Position numbers and translations under genes: made by a program
Shown: in pieces, positions 41,352-51,905 of the stretch
How the letters are laid out: each line of letters opens with the position of its first letter
Numbering within the stretch: position 1 is the stretch's first letter
Origin: Trichomonas vaginalis G3
Lineage: Eukaryota > Parabasalia > Trichomonadida > Trichomonadidae
DNA length: 64,000 nucleotides
Reading direction: 5' to 3'
Assembly: GCF_026262505.1 (NCBI RefSeq)
Contig: NC_067206.1
Span: 29,837,896-29,901,895, forward strand
Notes under the pieces: model-generated
The model's database searches: none
Told to the model about the DNA's origin: nothing
The model's input: only the letters and a program-made list of their open reading frames with translations

Positions 41352-41396
41352 GGCAAGATAGAATTTTCTAGACATAAAGAAGTTGTCTACTAAGTG

Positions 41397-41703
41397 TCAG
41401 CTGTTACTTCTTCTCAATACTGATATAAAATAAAAATCTTTATTATTTATTTAACCTTTATTATTTCATTAAACTTCATTTATTTTATATTATAGTTTTA
41501 TTCTTTTAGCTACTTGTAAAATAATCTAATTTTATATCATCATTTTACCGTATTATTCTTCAGTACATCGATTGTGTATCTAAAATAATATCATTATCCT
41601 TATTCTGTTTTTTCCAAAATTCTTTTAAATATCTTTTTTGGTTAGCTTACTTTATACTTTTTACTTTTATTTTTTGTAATAAACAGAAATTCATCAAAAG
41701 TGA
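41397..41703. mobile_element. possible non-autonomous IS481-like remnant
   Basis: It starts TGTCAGCTG and ends AACAGAAATTCATCAAAAGTGACA. The same 24-base end lies in inverted orientation at about 60,268 beside the integrase gene at the right side. About 300 bp with no ORF. This could be an internally deleted relative of that element; the left end match is weak. Confidence 0.35.
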
Positions 41704-42004
41704 CAGCTCTCAATTTTTTGACATTTGTAAATTCTAAATTGAATGAGAAAAATGAAATAATACTAAACATAATACAATATTCTAGATTTAATTATAATTA
41801 GGAAAAAGTTAGTTTTGAGAGTACTTTTCATAGGCATATAGAATGAATTCTTCTGAAAAATAATATCACATAAACTCATATTATTTTCTAATATATAACT
41901 ATTTTATATAAAAATCAAATTCAATGATCTTAAAAGCGAAGGATAAACCTCAAAATTTACGAATATAATGAGTGGGAATATAATGCTTATCTATCATAAA
42001 ACCA

Positions 42005-42609
42005 TATGAAATATCAATTTTTGCTTTACGCCTAATTTTTGACGACAATTAGCAAAAAATGTTAAATGTTAACACTCAGTCCATTTGAATATGAAAAATA
42101 AAATTGACTTTGATTAAATGTTTTTATTTATCATGCAATTCTTCTTGCGACCAAAGATTTGAATAAAAGTTCAAAAAATAAGTTAGCTTAAAAAATAATA
42201 TACGGTAGTGTTTACTAATAGATGAATAGTATATAAATTCTATTAAAATGGATTTGATCCAAAAAAATATATAAAATTTGATCATAAATAAAATCGTTTT
42301 AAATTACTTCTTCATTTAAATTATAACAATTATTTTTGGTTTTATATTTTTTTGGATCGAATCCATTTTAATAGAATTTATATACTATTCATCTATTAGT
42401 AAACACTACCGTATATTATTTTTTAAGCTAACTTATTTTTTGAACTTTTATTCAAATCTTTGGTCGCAAGAAGAATTGCATGATAAATAAAAACATTTAA
42501 TCAAAGTCAATTTTATTTTTCATATTCAAATGGACTGAGTGTTAACATTTAACATTTTTTGCTAATTGTCGTCAAAAATTAGGCGTAAAGCAAAAATTGA
42601 TATTTCATA
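42005..42609. mobile_element. foldback (palindromic) insertion in the Polinton 2 repeat
   Basis: Left arm 42005-42277 and right arm about 42340-42609 are nearly perfect inverted copies (outer end TATGAAATATCAATTTTTGC), with a spacer of about 62 bp. No ORF. In the opposite Polinton 2 arm the corresponding site (CATATG followed by the A run) is uninterrupted, so this 0.6-kb foldback or MITE-like element was inserted there. A short target duplication is not certain. Confidence 0.88.
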
Positions 42610-42637
42610 AAAAAAAAAAAAAAAAAAAAAAGGCAGT

Positions 42638-42670
42638 GGGGCTTCCAGGCACTTCGTGCCTTCTAGCCCT
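42638..42670. terminator. terminal hairpin of Polinton 2, left
   Basis: Inner stem AGGCACTTCGTGCCT (42647-42661), enclosed by a second stem GGGGCT/AGCCCT with one G-T pair. The same double stem is present at 59908-59940 with a different inner stem sequence. Possible terminator or processing signal, by position behind the end of the right-end gene in the other arm. Confidence 0.55.
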
Positions 42671-42864
42671 GATGTTGATGTTTAGTATAAATGAAGTTTT
42701 TATTCGGAGGACTCTTCTTCTTCCTCCATTGCTTCTGGGAAGAAGCCTTCTTCTGGGTCGAAAACATTATATAATGTTTCACTTTTCACAAATTATATAT
42801 GTTTTCATGTTTTGTCACTTTTCTGTCACTTTTCAGGAAAAAACATTTTTATTATTATATATAA

Positions 42865-43693
42865 ATGAATTTTACAAAACCACCGTTACCGTTCTTTGGA
42901 AATAAGAGTAGATGTAAAGATATTATATTGAGAGAACTTAAGAAACTACCGAATGGTCTAACATTTGTAGATTTGTTCGGTGGAAGTTTCTATATATCTC
43001 ATTTATGTCATACCGTATTTCCTGACTCAAAGATTATATGCAATGACTTCGACAACTATATGGACCGTCTCAAACATATTCCAGACACAAACAATATATT
43101 GAAAGAGTTTAAAAGAAAAGATACCTATAGGTAAGATGGAACGTATACCATTAGATAAGAAAAATATTGTGAGAGAGGTTTTGAAAAAAGCAGAATATAT
43201 AGACTGGAATAGTATATCTGCTAGACTATTATATAGTGGTGCTATAAGAGTTCATGACATTGAAACACTTATGTCAAAAGTTTTATATCTTAACTATACA
43301 AATGTTTTCAAAGAGGACATAGAAAAATATATTGAGGGTATAGAGTTTGTGAGATGTCATTGGACAGAGTTGTATGAAAAATATAAAGACAAGGAAAATG
43401 TTTTCTTTATAGTGGACCCGCCGTTCTATAACACATGGGATTTTCAATACCAAGTAGACTGGACTTTGAGAGACTCTTTAGAAACTTTAGACGTTATACA
43501 TAACCATCCATGCTTTTACTTTACATCCGATAAAAGTGGTTTGGAAACCGTTATGAGATGGTTAGAGGACATACATGACTATGAGTTTAGATATGACAAG
43601 ATAGAATATGAGAGAGGTCCTATAAACTGGAGAAAGTGTCACAATAAAGAAATTTTATTAGTAAGTAAATGTGGTTTGAAATCGGATTGTTAG
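42865..43693 (+). pseudogene. DNA adenine methyltransferase (Dam/D12 type) of Polinton 2
   Basis: Motifs of a D12-class N6-adenine methyltransferase: PLPFFGNKSR near the start, SAM-binding TFVDLFGGSFY, then CNDFDNY, and the catalytic FFIVDPPFYNTWDF (DPPF) further on. These methylate adenine in short DNA sites using S-adenosylmethionine. Trichomonad Mavericks and genomes are known to carry such enzymes and N6-methyladenine. It follows the element's T-rich box (TATATATAAATG). The gene looks broken once. It could protect or silence element DNA; that is inference. Confidence 0.85.
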
Positions 43694-43800
43694 TTTTAGG
43701 TTTTTTCCATTGTGTCATTTATTTATTTGACGTGGCAGAAAAGTACAGAGAATATGAAGATGAACCAATGCCTGCAAATGTTCAGTATATGTACTCGTAA
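43669..43800 (+). CDS. 43-residue single-span membrane protein
   Basis: ATG 43669 to TAA 43800, overlapping the end of the methyltransferase gene by 25 bp. MWFEIGLLVLGFFHCVIYLF forms one clear transmembrane helix, followed by an acidic tail (DVAEKYREYEDEPMPANVQY). Small membrane proteins of this type occur in capsid-bearing elements. The role is unknown. Confidence 0.55.
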   Translation: MWFEIGLLVLGFFHCVIYLFDVAEKYREYEDEPMPANVQYMYS

Positions 43801-43823
43801 GAGATATTTTTATCTAATATTAA

Positions 43824-44186
43824 ATGGACGCACAGAACTTAGCGAATGCACAGCAACCTGGACAACCAAACCCAGAGAATATTCCAAATGAAGTTAGAAT
43901 ACAAACTGCAATGGCAAACTATGGTCAAGTGCCAACAGATGTACAAATGCAAACTGCCATGTCAAATGACGCTGCGTTAGGTTTGCCACCATGGTATGCA
44001 AATATGAGATGGAAAGAGTTTTATACAAACCCTGAAGTGGGATATAAACAACTTTATGCAGATGACGCGAACACAGGAGTTGACCCAGAATATGTTTTCT
44101 ACCAGAGGAGAAACAGAATGTATGAGCTCCAGTTAAAGAATGCTATGGAACCCAACAGGAAACGTAAGAGACTAGGCGGACATTAG
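43824..44186 (+). CDS. small Pro/Gln-rich basic-tailed protein
   Basis: 120 residues. The N-terminus has two similar repeats (NEVRIQTAMANYGQVP, TDVQMQTAMSND), then PPWYANMRWKEFYTNPEVGY and a basic C-terminus (RKRKRLGGH) like a nuclear-localisation or DNA-binding tail. It follows the T-rich start box. No family recognised; possibly a minor virion protein. Confidence 0.55.
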   Translation: MDAQNLANAQQPGQPNPENIPNEVRIQTAMANYGQVPTDVQMQTAMSNDAALGLPPWYANMRWKEFYTNPEVGYKQLYADDANTGVDPEYVFYQRRNRMYELQLKNAMEPNRKRKRLGGH

Positions 44187-44204
44187 ATTTTTACATATAG
44201 TAAA

Positions 44205-44447
44205 ATGGGTTTCTTCAGTAGTATTGGAAACTTCTTCAGAAGAGTTGGAAGAGGTATATGGAATGGAATAAAAACCGTAGGAAGAGGAATTTGGAACGGA
44301 GTCAAAAATATTGGTAAAAGAGTAGGTCAGTTTGTTGGTATTATACCTAAAGACCCTGAACCAGAAGAACAAGCTCCTGTTATACAACAGCCTGAACCTG
44401 CACCACAGTCTAGTTGGCAACCAAATCCAACACCTCAACCGTATTAA
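44205..44447 (+). CDS. amphipathic basic virion-like protein
   Basis: 80 residues: a repeated amphipathic motif RRVGRGIWNGIKTVGRGIWN, then VKNIGKRVGQFVG, then a Pro/Gln-rich tail (PAPQSSWQPNPTPQPY). It resembles in kind the MAAGxFKKLWD pair of Polinton 1. It may be a membrane-active minor capsid protein, by analogy with adeno-like viruses; not proven. Confidence 0.6.
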   Translation: MGFFSSIGNFFRRVGRGIWNGIKTVGRGIWNGVKNIGKRVGQFVGIIPKDPEPEEQAPVIQQPEPAPQSSWQPNPTPQPY

Positions 44448-44451
44448 AAAA

Positions 44452-45300
44452 TTATATTTTTACCGTTCGATAGTAGTTGTATATGAAACTAAGTTCTAAG
44501 TAAAACGCATGGTATAATGGAATTATTCTTTTTCTTCCATCTGTAGTAAACCATACTTGAAAGTCTGAAATACTTCCACTCGGCGGTTCATATAACTTTG
44601 TAGGTTTTTCGTAAAAGTCATTTGCCAAGCATAAGAAAGAGTTTTGAGCGCCAGAAAATGAAGCATGAACAATAATAGCAGCTGGGTCGAAAACATCTTT
44701 AAATAAATATGGTTCATCTCTTGCATATCGACTGTAAATATTTGCTAAAGGAAGTTCGACTTTCTGATTTAACATTCTTTGCAAATAATACCATGACATT
44801 GCAGTGAATTCTGTATATATTTGTTCGTCTTTCTTTGGATTGTCTTCGTAGATTTGAAATGACACTTGTGAATTTTGTTTGTCATATACAATTCTCACAT
44901 AAAGTGTGCTCTCGGTATTTGCATATTCATCAGCATATTTTGCATAACATGAATTTATTTTATCTTCTATATTTTTTAACGCAGTCTGTAGAGAAGATGA
45001 AAGGTCAACTTGTATTAGCTCAATTTCTTCCCACATTTTTCGTTTCCCTTCAGATATATAATCTATATGAAACCTTACAATAAATGGAAAACTTTTATCT
45101 TCTACAGACACAAACTTCATTCTACGAAAGCCAATAGCTTTTGTGACAGATGGGTCTCTTAGCCATCTTAATGGGTAGTCAAAACGATAGCCTTCATGCT
45201 TTACGGTCTCTGTCTCAAACTTTTGACCGACATTCGTAAAAAGTTCATCTAATGGTTTAGTTGTAGCAACTCTTGAATTTTCTTTTTCTATTGGAAGCAT
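44452..45300 (-). CDS. putative minor structural protein of Polinton 2
   Basis: 282 residues, whole. It has YPLRWLRDPSVTKAIGFRRM, a beta-rich centre, and a C-terminus SDFQVWFTTDGRKRIIPLYH then FYLELSFIY, alternating as in beta-sandwich proteins. A similar ending is seen, weakly, in the 28,906-29,616 protein of Polinton 1, next to that element's fibre-like gene, so the two may be counterparts. The ATG faces the fibre-like gene's ATG with 18 bp between. Confidence 0.5.
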   Translation of the reverse strand: MLPIEKENSRVATTKPLDELFTNVGQKFETETVKHEGYRFDYPLRWLRDPSVTKAIGFRRMKFVSVEDKSFPFIVRFHIDYISEGKRKMWEEIELIQVDLSSSLQTALKNIEDKINSCYAKYADEYANTESTLYVRIVYDKQNSQVSFQIYEDNPKKDEQIYTEFTAMSWYYLQRMLNQKVELPLANIYSRYARDEPYLFKDVFDPAAIIVHASFSGAQNSFLCLANDFYEKPTKLYEPPSGSISDFQVWFTTDGRKRIIPLYHAFYLELSFIYNYYRTVKI

Positions 45301-45318
45301 ATTTTATCTAGAATAAAA
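45301..45318. promoter_or_regulatory. 18-bp divergent promoter in Polinton 2
   Basis: ATTTTATCTAGAATAAAA is nearly palindromic and is all that separates two divergent ATGs. A very similar 18-bp spacer, TTTACTTAGAATAAAAAG, separates the ATGs at 53295 and 53314. This suggests a two-way start signal specific to the element. Confidence 0.65.
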
Positions 45319-46692
45319 ATGTCAAATGAAACAGCGTCTATGAGAGAAATACAACACAACCGACAACTCATTATGCAAGCTCTAAATAAGAACACAACAA
45401 ACTTTTCAAACTATTCTAAGATATCTGAGTCATTGAAAGAAGGAAACTTAAAACTGACAATAAACCCAATGACAGATGAGTTTCTGTTTCAAGACAATAA
45501 GAACCATACTGTCTGTATAAATCCAACAAAAGGAACTTTAAACGAGAAACCTATAGATGAACTTCTTTTGAAAGCAGATGTTGACAACAAAGCTGACAAA
45601 GAGTATGTAGACGATGCAATAGCAAAAGAAGAAGAAAGAGCTAACAAAGCTTATGCAACGAAAGAGGATGTTGAAAAGAAAGCAGATAAAACATATGTTG
45701 ACGATGAGTTAGCATGTGTGACTAGTGCGTTAGTGAAGAAGGCAGATAAGGAATATGTGGATGAAAAAGACAATGAAATTAAAGAAAGGGTTGAATGGTA
45801 CCATGAACGGACAACAAAGATTTTAAAAGCTAAAGCCGATACAGGATGGGTTTCAGGGTGTTTAGACCTTAAAGCCGACAAGAACCATACACATTCTATA
45901 TCTGATATTACAAACTTACAAGAAACCTTAAACAGGAAAAGTGACGTTGGACATACACATACCATTGCAAATATTACAAACTTACAAGAAACCTTAAACA
46001 GGAAAAGTGACGTTGGACATACACACGATTTCTTCAGAACTGTTGGTATAGAAAATATTGAAGGAACGGTTGAAGAAACTGGTGGGGATGTATTAAATTG
46101 GAAACCTCCTAACTTTCCACAAGGTTTAACATCGGATGAAGACATTAGATGTAGAAATGTCTATGTCATGGAGGATGAAAACAAAGTTAAATTCACTGCT
46201 CAAGATTTATATGATAAAAAAGCTGACAAAACAGAGCTTCAAACGTTAAAGACAGAAATACTTCAAACAGTATATCCTATAGGTTCTATTTATACGTCAA
46301 TGAACTCTACCAGACCAGAAGTAGTACTTGGTTTTGGAACTTGGACTCAAATAGTCGACAGGTTTTTGTATTGTGCAAACTCTTCAAAGGAAACAGGTGG
46401 AAGTAAAACGATTTCAGGTGAAAACTTACCTGCGCATAGTCACTACGTAGATTTAAGTACATCTCAAGCAGGTTGGCATAAGCATAAATTTTGGGATTGG
46501 TCAGCAATGAAAAAAGGTAAAGGATATGATGTTAAAGACGACGTTCAGTTTGCTATAAATTGTTTCTGGGGTGACACTCAGGGAGATGGAAACCATACAC
46601 ATCGCGTTTCAGGGTATACGCAAACAACGGGACAAAGTAAAGAATACATGCCACCTTACATGACAGTTTACGCATGGTATAGAATTGCTTAG
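45319..46692 (+). CDS. phage tail-fibre/collar-like protein of Polinton 2
   Basis: 457 residues, whole. The N-terminal head (1-95) differs from Polinton 1. The stalk has KADKEYVDD-type repeats and a 22-residue unit repeated in tandem (66 bp of DNA; GHTHTIANITNLQETLNRKS), as in phage side-tail fibres. The tip from about residue 310 is YPIGSIYTSMNSTRP, LGFGTWTQIVDRFLY, LPAHSHYVD, GWHKHKFW, GNHTHRVSG, ending MPPYMTVYAWYRIA. HxH pairs may hold metal in a trimer. The section with DTGWVSGCLDLKAD is nearly the same DNA as in Polinton 1. Likely host-attachment protein, by analogy only. Confidence 0.87.
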   Translation: MSNETASMREIQHNRQLIMQALNKNTTNFSNYSKISESLKEGNLKLTINPMTDEFLFQDNKNHTVCINPTKGTLNEKPIDELLLKADVDNKADKEYVDDAIAKEEERANKAYATKEDVEKKADKTYVDDELACVTSALVKKADKEYVDEKDNEIKERVEWYHERTTKILKAKADTGWVSGCLDLKADKNHTHSISDITNLQETLNRKSDVGHTHTIANITNLQETLNRKSDVGHTHDFFRTVGIENIEGTVEETGGDVLNWKPPNFPQGLTSDEDIRCRNVYVMEDENKVKFTAQDLYDKKADKTELQTLKTEILQTVYPIGSIYTSMNSTRPEVVLGFGTWTQIVDRFLYCANSSKETGGSKTISGENLPAHSHYVDLSTSQAGWHKHKFWDWSAMKKGKGYDVKDDVQFAINCFWGDTQGDGNHTHRVSGYTQTTGQSKEYMPPYMTVYAWYRIA

Positions 46693-47600
46693 TCGTCATT
46701 TTCAACTTCTTTAGCATATTCGTCAGGAGTTGTCTTATATTTGTTAGGAACTGTCTTTGAAAGTATACCACCTTGAACTTTGACAAGTTTGAAACGAGGT
46801 CGACAATATGTAGTTTTTTATTCTGCTTGCAGTGTGTACATTTTTGCCATGTTTTGCCTAAAACTTCATAATATTCTCTTGCTATACTTTCTTCTCTATT
46901 TTTACGAACACGAAATGTGAGTACCTGTCGGGTTCCCATTGTTGTCATAGTCAATAGTATTTTCATATGGGTCGCGTTTAGGTATTTATTATTTTACTTT
47001 GTCACCTTTCTGAAGTTTTGAAGCCTGGCATTCTTCTTGTCTATCCTCTAACTAAACTATTAAATATATAGTCTTTCTCTCTAAGTCAGGGTGTTTTTTC
47101 ATTTCTTCGGGGAGTGTTTCCCAAACCTTTTTGTTTACGGCTTAGTAAATATTTAAAAACTTGTCTCATCTTTGCCATGGAGAAGTGTCTATTATTTGTC
47201 GTCATATGACATTTCATTTGCTTCACCACCTTGTGGTTGGTTTAAGTCTCTTAAGATTTTTATACAACTGTCAATGACACCAAGAGGCAGAATGGTTTTG
47301 GGTCGACAATGAAATATTGGTTACATTTTTTGAAACGCAGATAGTTTTTAATATCATCTGATTTGAAAGAACTTTCACAGTCAGATGTCAGTTTTGTTGG
47401 ATGGTATTTGTCAACGAATATTGTCAAAGCAGTTTTCACATCTAAATATTTTTGGACCATAATGGTATGGCTTTCACATAGTATCTTGTGTTTTGACGGA
47501 CAAATATTAGCCAGTAGTGGAGGTCTCTCTCTATACCTCGGATATTTTGTTCACCAAGATATCCATAAACCAAGATTTTGGTGTTGAACTTAAAATTTAT
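46693..47600 (-). pseudogene. decayed Polinton 2 integrase
   Basis: Minus-strand sequence with pieces of the same integrase type as Polinton 1: TKLTSDCESSFKSDDIKNYL (second-Asp region) and a VIDSCIKILRDL-like stretch matching IVDAVMRTLRD of Polinton 1. Heavily broken. Confidence 0.6.
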
Positions 47601-47676
47601 CATGAGTGCTTTCTTTGTTGCTTAGAAACATAGGGGTCCTTGTTTGGATTCGTCATTTTTTAATCCCATAAAGAAT

Positions 47677-48159
47677 ATGGCGGTTTATTTTGGCGCACTA
47701 GCAGGAGTTGCATCCAGATTTTTGCCCGCAGTGGGAACAATAGCCAGAGGTGCGTTTGGAATTGGAAGGAAGATTGTTGAGTACATTAGGTATACTTAAA
47801 GAGAAAGCACAACCCTATTATACAAACTTAACAGAAAGGTTGGGAGGTAGCACGAGATGCAACAAATCTTATTCCAAATCCTGAAACAAGAGGAAAGTTC
47901 AAGGATGGATGGACAATGTAGGAAGACAAGCAAGGAAAACTACTATAACAAAGCAAATGACTTACTATAACCAAGCAGGGCAACTTAATGGACCAAGGTG
48001 AAAGATTCTTTAACAGAGGATATAACCATGCACAACAATGGGTAAACAATAACCAACCTCAACCGCCTCAACGTGGGGAATGTAAAGTTTTTTTACTGAG
48101 ATGAAATGAACAATACAGCATTGAGACAAATGATTCAAAAGATGGATTTGGTCTGACTA
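47677..48159 (+). pseudogene. decayed hydrophobic virion-like gene up to the gap
   Basis: Opens MAVYFGALAGVASRFLPAVG, then continues as basic, Gln/Asn-rich coding-like sequence in broken frames up to the N run. The start recalls the small hydrophobic virion proteins of these elements. Not recognised. Confidence 0.4.
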
Positions 48160-48259
48160 NNNNNNNNNNNNNNNNNNNNNNNNNNNNNNNNNNNNNNNNN
48201 NNNNNNNNNNNNNNNNNNNNNNNNNNNNNNNNNNNNNNNNNNNNNNNNNNNNNNNNNNN
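48160..48259. other. assembly gap of 100 N
   Basis: Exactly 100 N, a conventional gap of unknown true size, inside Polinton 2. Missing genes such as a polymerase could lie here. Sequence directly to its right reads as a C-terminal coding fragment on the plus strand (NYPTADDFLLQMSKENIKKP). Confidence 0.98.
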
Positions 48260-48416
48260 AGAGATCTAACAAAAACTATCCAACAGCTGACGATTTCCTT
48301 CTTCAGATGTCAAAAGAAAATATAAAGAAACCTTCGGCATTGTGAAAACATTCGATATCCTTCGTGAAGAAATAGAAGCTACAAAACTGTTTAGAATTTT
48401 CACGAATTCACAAATG

Positions 48417-48690
48417 TTACCATGTAAACGCTTATAAATAACTGGGTAAGAAATGAGGGTAGAAAACGGGGTAGATATACCCTTCTACCCTACCCTAAAA
48501 TATATTTTTATTGAATTCTAGTAAAATTCTGAGTAAATATATTTTTAGGGCTTGTGTCAAACCGTTGAGTTTTCAAAAATTTAAAAAATAACGTTTACCA
48601 TGTAAAACGCTTATAAAATAACTGGGGTAGAAATGAGGGTAGAAAAACGGGGTAGATATACCCTTCACCCTAAAATATATTTTTGCTGAA
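48417..48690. repeat. duplicated segment beside the gap
   Basis: 48417-48514 and about 48595-48690 are the same block (GAAATGAGGGTAGAAAA core), 178 bp apart. The copies differ mainly in lengths of A and G runs, which is how sequencing errors look, though true divergence is possible. Non-coding, between the gap and the ATPase region. Confidence 0.75.
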
Positions 48691-48839
48691 AAAATGACCA
48701 AATTTCATGAAATTCTCTAGACCGACTTTTTACAGGGGTAGCCAAAACTCATGAAAACAGTGAAAAAATAACAGAGTATTTTGACAACTTCAAACAAGTA
48801 GAGTAAATGAACTCTTTATTTTTCAAGTTGACTTTTTAC

Positions 48840-49691
48840 AATTTGAACTTTGTTCGCGTAGATATGAATTCTGAAAGAAGTATGAGGGTCTTGTATGACT
48901 TTGTACTTCTCCCATAGTTCATGTCTGTCAAACTTACCTGCCATGGACTCTTTCATAAGTTCCATGAAATCGTCTTCGGACAATCCAGGGAAAAGTATGA
49001 TATCAGTAAGTATTCTTTTAACATCCTTACTTAAACTCTTTGCTGTCTGTACACAATGACAACTGAGATGTTAAAGTGTCTGAGCTTTTAAGAATTCGAC
49101 ACATGTCTTGTTCTCTGTTCTTTAACAAAGGATGAGAAGCAAAGTCATCTAAGATAAGAAGACATCTGTGAGGGTAAGTCTTCCAATCGTAAGATTGCAA
49201 TTTCTTCGAAATGTATTCTATCTCTTTCTGTTTGTTTCTGAAGTGTTTCTTCTCTAATATTCTCTGCATTTCCTCATTTGGGTCTTTAAACTTAGAATTG
49301 ATATACTCATTTATAGCATTGTACTTCAAAACTCTTCTTTGGTACTTCTTTATCCAATCCAACTCAGAGTCTTTTATACATACTAACTTAGACTTTTTAT
49401 AATATCTTTGAACGAATTGACGGTTTGGTCAAATTGACCAGAAGTACTACAAATGACAACTAACTCATAGAATGGGTTCTTCTCATCTAGTTCTTGTTGT
49501 TGTGCAGCCATTTTAAGATAAGTGAAAGTCTTACCCGACCCAGGTGGTGCAATTAGACCTGTTATACCATTCTGAGCAAATAAGAACTTGTCATGTATGG
49601 GTTTTATCTGAGCATTTTCTAACTTCCTCTTGTTCTTGTTTAAAACATTCTCAAATTTCTTGTCAATGTCAGCAAACTTTTTTTCTAACAT
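48840..49691 (-). pseudogene. packaging ATPase of Polinton 2, broken
   Basis: P-loop GLIAPPGSGKTFTYLKMAAQ near the start and Walker B RCLLILDDFASHP later, in a minus-strand region of about 280 codons: an A32-type packaging ATPase. The P-loop is canonical here, unlike the IGKQNKGKT of Polinton 1, and little else aligns by eye. It looks broken. Confidence 0.82.
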
Positions 49692-49726
49692 ATTTTTAGA
49701 AAAATTAAAATTTTATCTTTTTGAAA

Positions 49727-50181
49727 ATGTCTAGCGATTTCGCTATCTATATTCGAGACAACTTTTCGACAGCAAAACATCTGTCGACCATAAAATCTTA
49801 CATAGTGTAAACAAGAAAGGTGAATTTGTTCTAAAGTTCTGTTTCTGGAATATGACAAGAACCATAAAACATTACAAAGAGCAGTCTTAAAATTTGTCAA
49901 TGACAGACTTGTTGACAGAGATGACGCCGATTGGAAAGATGAAGTCCAACAAAAGTTCTTAGAATGCAAAGAAGGCACATGCGCTGTTCTTGAAGATGAA
50001 ATAGAAAACAGAATAGAAGAGCTATTAAAGGACAAAGAACTTTTACATAAATATGGTTCGAGAATTTGACATAACTCCACCAGAAAAGAAGAAGAAGAGA
50101 GAAAAGAAAGAAAAGAAAGTAGAAGAAGAGAAGAAAGAAGAACCTGAACCAGTTCCAGAGAAAAAGAAATTTGACATGTAA
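49727..50181 (+). pseudogene. unknown Polinton 2 gene, broken
   Basis: Starts MSSDFAIYIRDNFSTAKHLS, divergent from the ATPase with a short T-rich spacer. It ends in a very Lys/Glu-rich tail (repeated AAAGAAG DNA). Broken. No family recognised. Confidence 0.4.
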
Positions 50182-50197
50182 AAATAAAATTTTATTT

Positions 50198-50615
50198 TTA
50201 GAACATTTCTGGGTCAATGTCAATGTTCTCTTCCTCTTTAGGAGCAAACACTGGCTTAGACTCTAAAATCTTTTTACCCAATTTACCTTGAACTTCAACT
50301 ATCTTAGACTCATAATATTCATAGTCGTCTGCTTTCTTTGGTTCATAAGGTATAACAAGTTTGTATGCTTTGCCTTCTTTAGTTTTGAGAACCTTCTGTC
50401 AAAATTTTCTTTGACTGCTAACAAACCTTCTATGTCTAAGTCTTCAAATTTCGCACCATTTTTAGTCACAATAGCAAACTTAACTGGTTCGATGTTCCAA
50501 ACTTTGTCAAATGTAGACTTTTCAAAATGGTAGAAGTAAACATTCAAATATTGAATGGGTCTAGTTCTTCTTTAAGTCCTGTCATGTACTTGTTTACTGA
50601 GATGAATTTCGTCAT
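50198..50615 (-). pseudogene. unknown Polinton 2 gene, broken
   Basis: Minus-strand coding-like sequence with FYHFEKSTFDKVWNIEPVKF and KNGAKFEDLDIEGLLAVKEN, ending acidic. It may be a small DNA-binding protein (the F-x-x-I-E-P-V pattern is suggestive only). Broken. Confidence 0.4.
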
Positions 50616-50650
50616 CTTTTCTATCGGATAAAAAAATATTTTTTTTAAAT

Positions 50651-51876
50651 TTACTCAGAAAAATTTTTCTTTGTATATACGCCGTTCTGAACATCTAAAA
50701 GATTTTTGACATTTGCCAAGAATGTTCGTTTAGAAGCTGCATATAACCATACTCTTGACAATATTGTTTATACGAATCGTACAATGACCTTTCATCTAAA
50801 CACTCAAAGTTAGTTCATCTATAACAGTTCATATACACTCTTGTTTGCTTCTAACAATGTTTGTCTTCTTCGGTATGTGGAATTTGTCTTGGATTGAACT
50901 TAGAAATATCTAATGTCATGAAATATGAGAACAAGTGGTTGTAAAAGTTAGGTGTCAAAGTTTCTGCTAAGTCGTCAAAATATTCTGTATCTTGCATATG
51001 AGAATCTGACGTTCTGACAACTACATATCTTCTGTCAGAACTTTCTAACTTCATCGGAACACATTGTTTGAAACCATATGAAATTTGCAACATTTTCACA
51101 AACTCTTTGGTCTTTATATTTTCTTTCAACAACTCCAACTTTGTCTGTTATAAGACTCTTCAAAGCATCTGAGTTTAAAACCTTTGTTGTATCTATACTT
51201 TGAAGTTCGTTACATACTATAAGTTTCATATTCTCTATTGAAGAGTTAAATTGCAGATGTTTTCTAAGTTTGTCATATTCGGGTTCGAATAGCCCTCTAA
51301 CAGTTTGCACAAGATATCTGTAAAGAAAGTGTTCTTACCAGTTCCTTGTTTTCCAATTATAATGAGAGCAGTTTCATTTTTAGCACTTGGATGTTGTAAG
51401 ATGTTTGCAAACCAACATAAGATATACTCATAGACCTTTTCGTTTCCATTGCATATAATTTCTTTGACATGGTCTAACCAAGCTTCTATAATATTTTCTT
51501 TCCATTCTACTTGTTCGTATTTATATCCAGTGAAGATAGAATAGAAGTTTGGAGAAGGTGTATAGAACTTTATACCACGAACTGAAAAATCTTCTAACTT
51601 TGACAATAAGATATCCCAAGCATCTAACATCTTCATGCCAACTTGTACGACTTTTATTTTCTTAAGTTTCTGTCTACATTCTTGTTCTGAAACTATTGTT
51701 GCTCTTGGTTTGTTAAAGACAACATCCCATTCTTTCATGACATAACATTCTGGGGCAGAGTCAACATAAATGACTAAACGTTTCAAATTCTCGACTGCTT
51801 TGTTATAGTCTCTAAATGGACACATATTTCTGAACGCTTGGAAGTCATAAAAATCTGAAACATCTATTCTGTACAT
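50651..51876 (-). pseudogene. SF3 helicase of Polinton 2, broken
   Basis: From ATG 51876 (MYRIDVSDFYDFQAFRNMCP). Walker A IIGKQGTGKNTFFTDILCKL matches ILKGLQGTGKNRFTDIISEL of Polinton 1; also ILQHPSAKNETA against IQHPGIKNETA, a Walker B-like LIVCNELQS, and SDRRYVVVRTSDS. The primase part present in Polinton 1 is absent here. D5-like replication helicase, broken. Confidence 0.85.
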
Positions 51877-51905
51877 TTTTATAAAAATAAAAAAAAATAT
51901 TTTTT

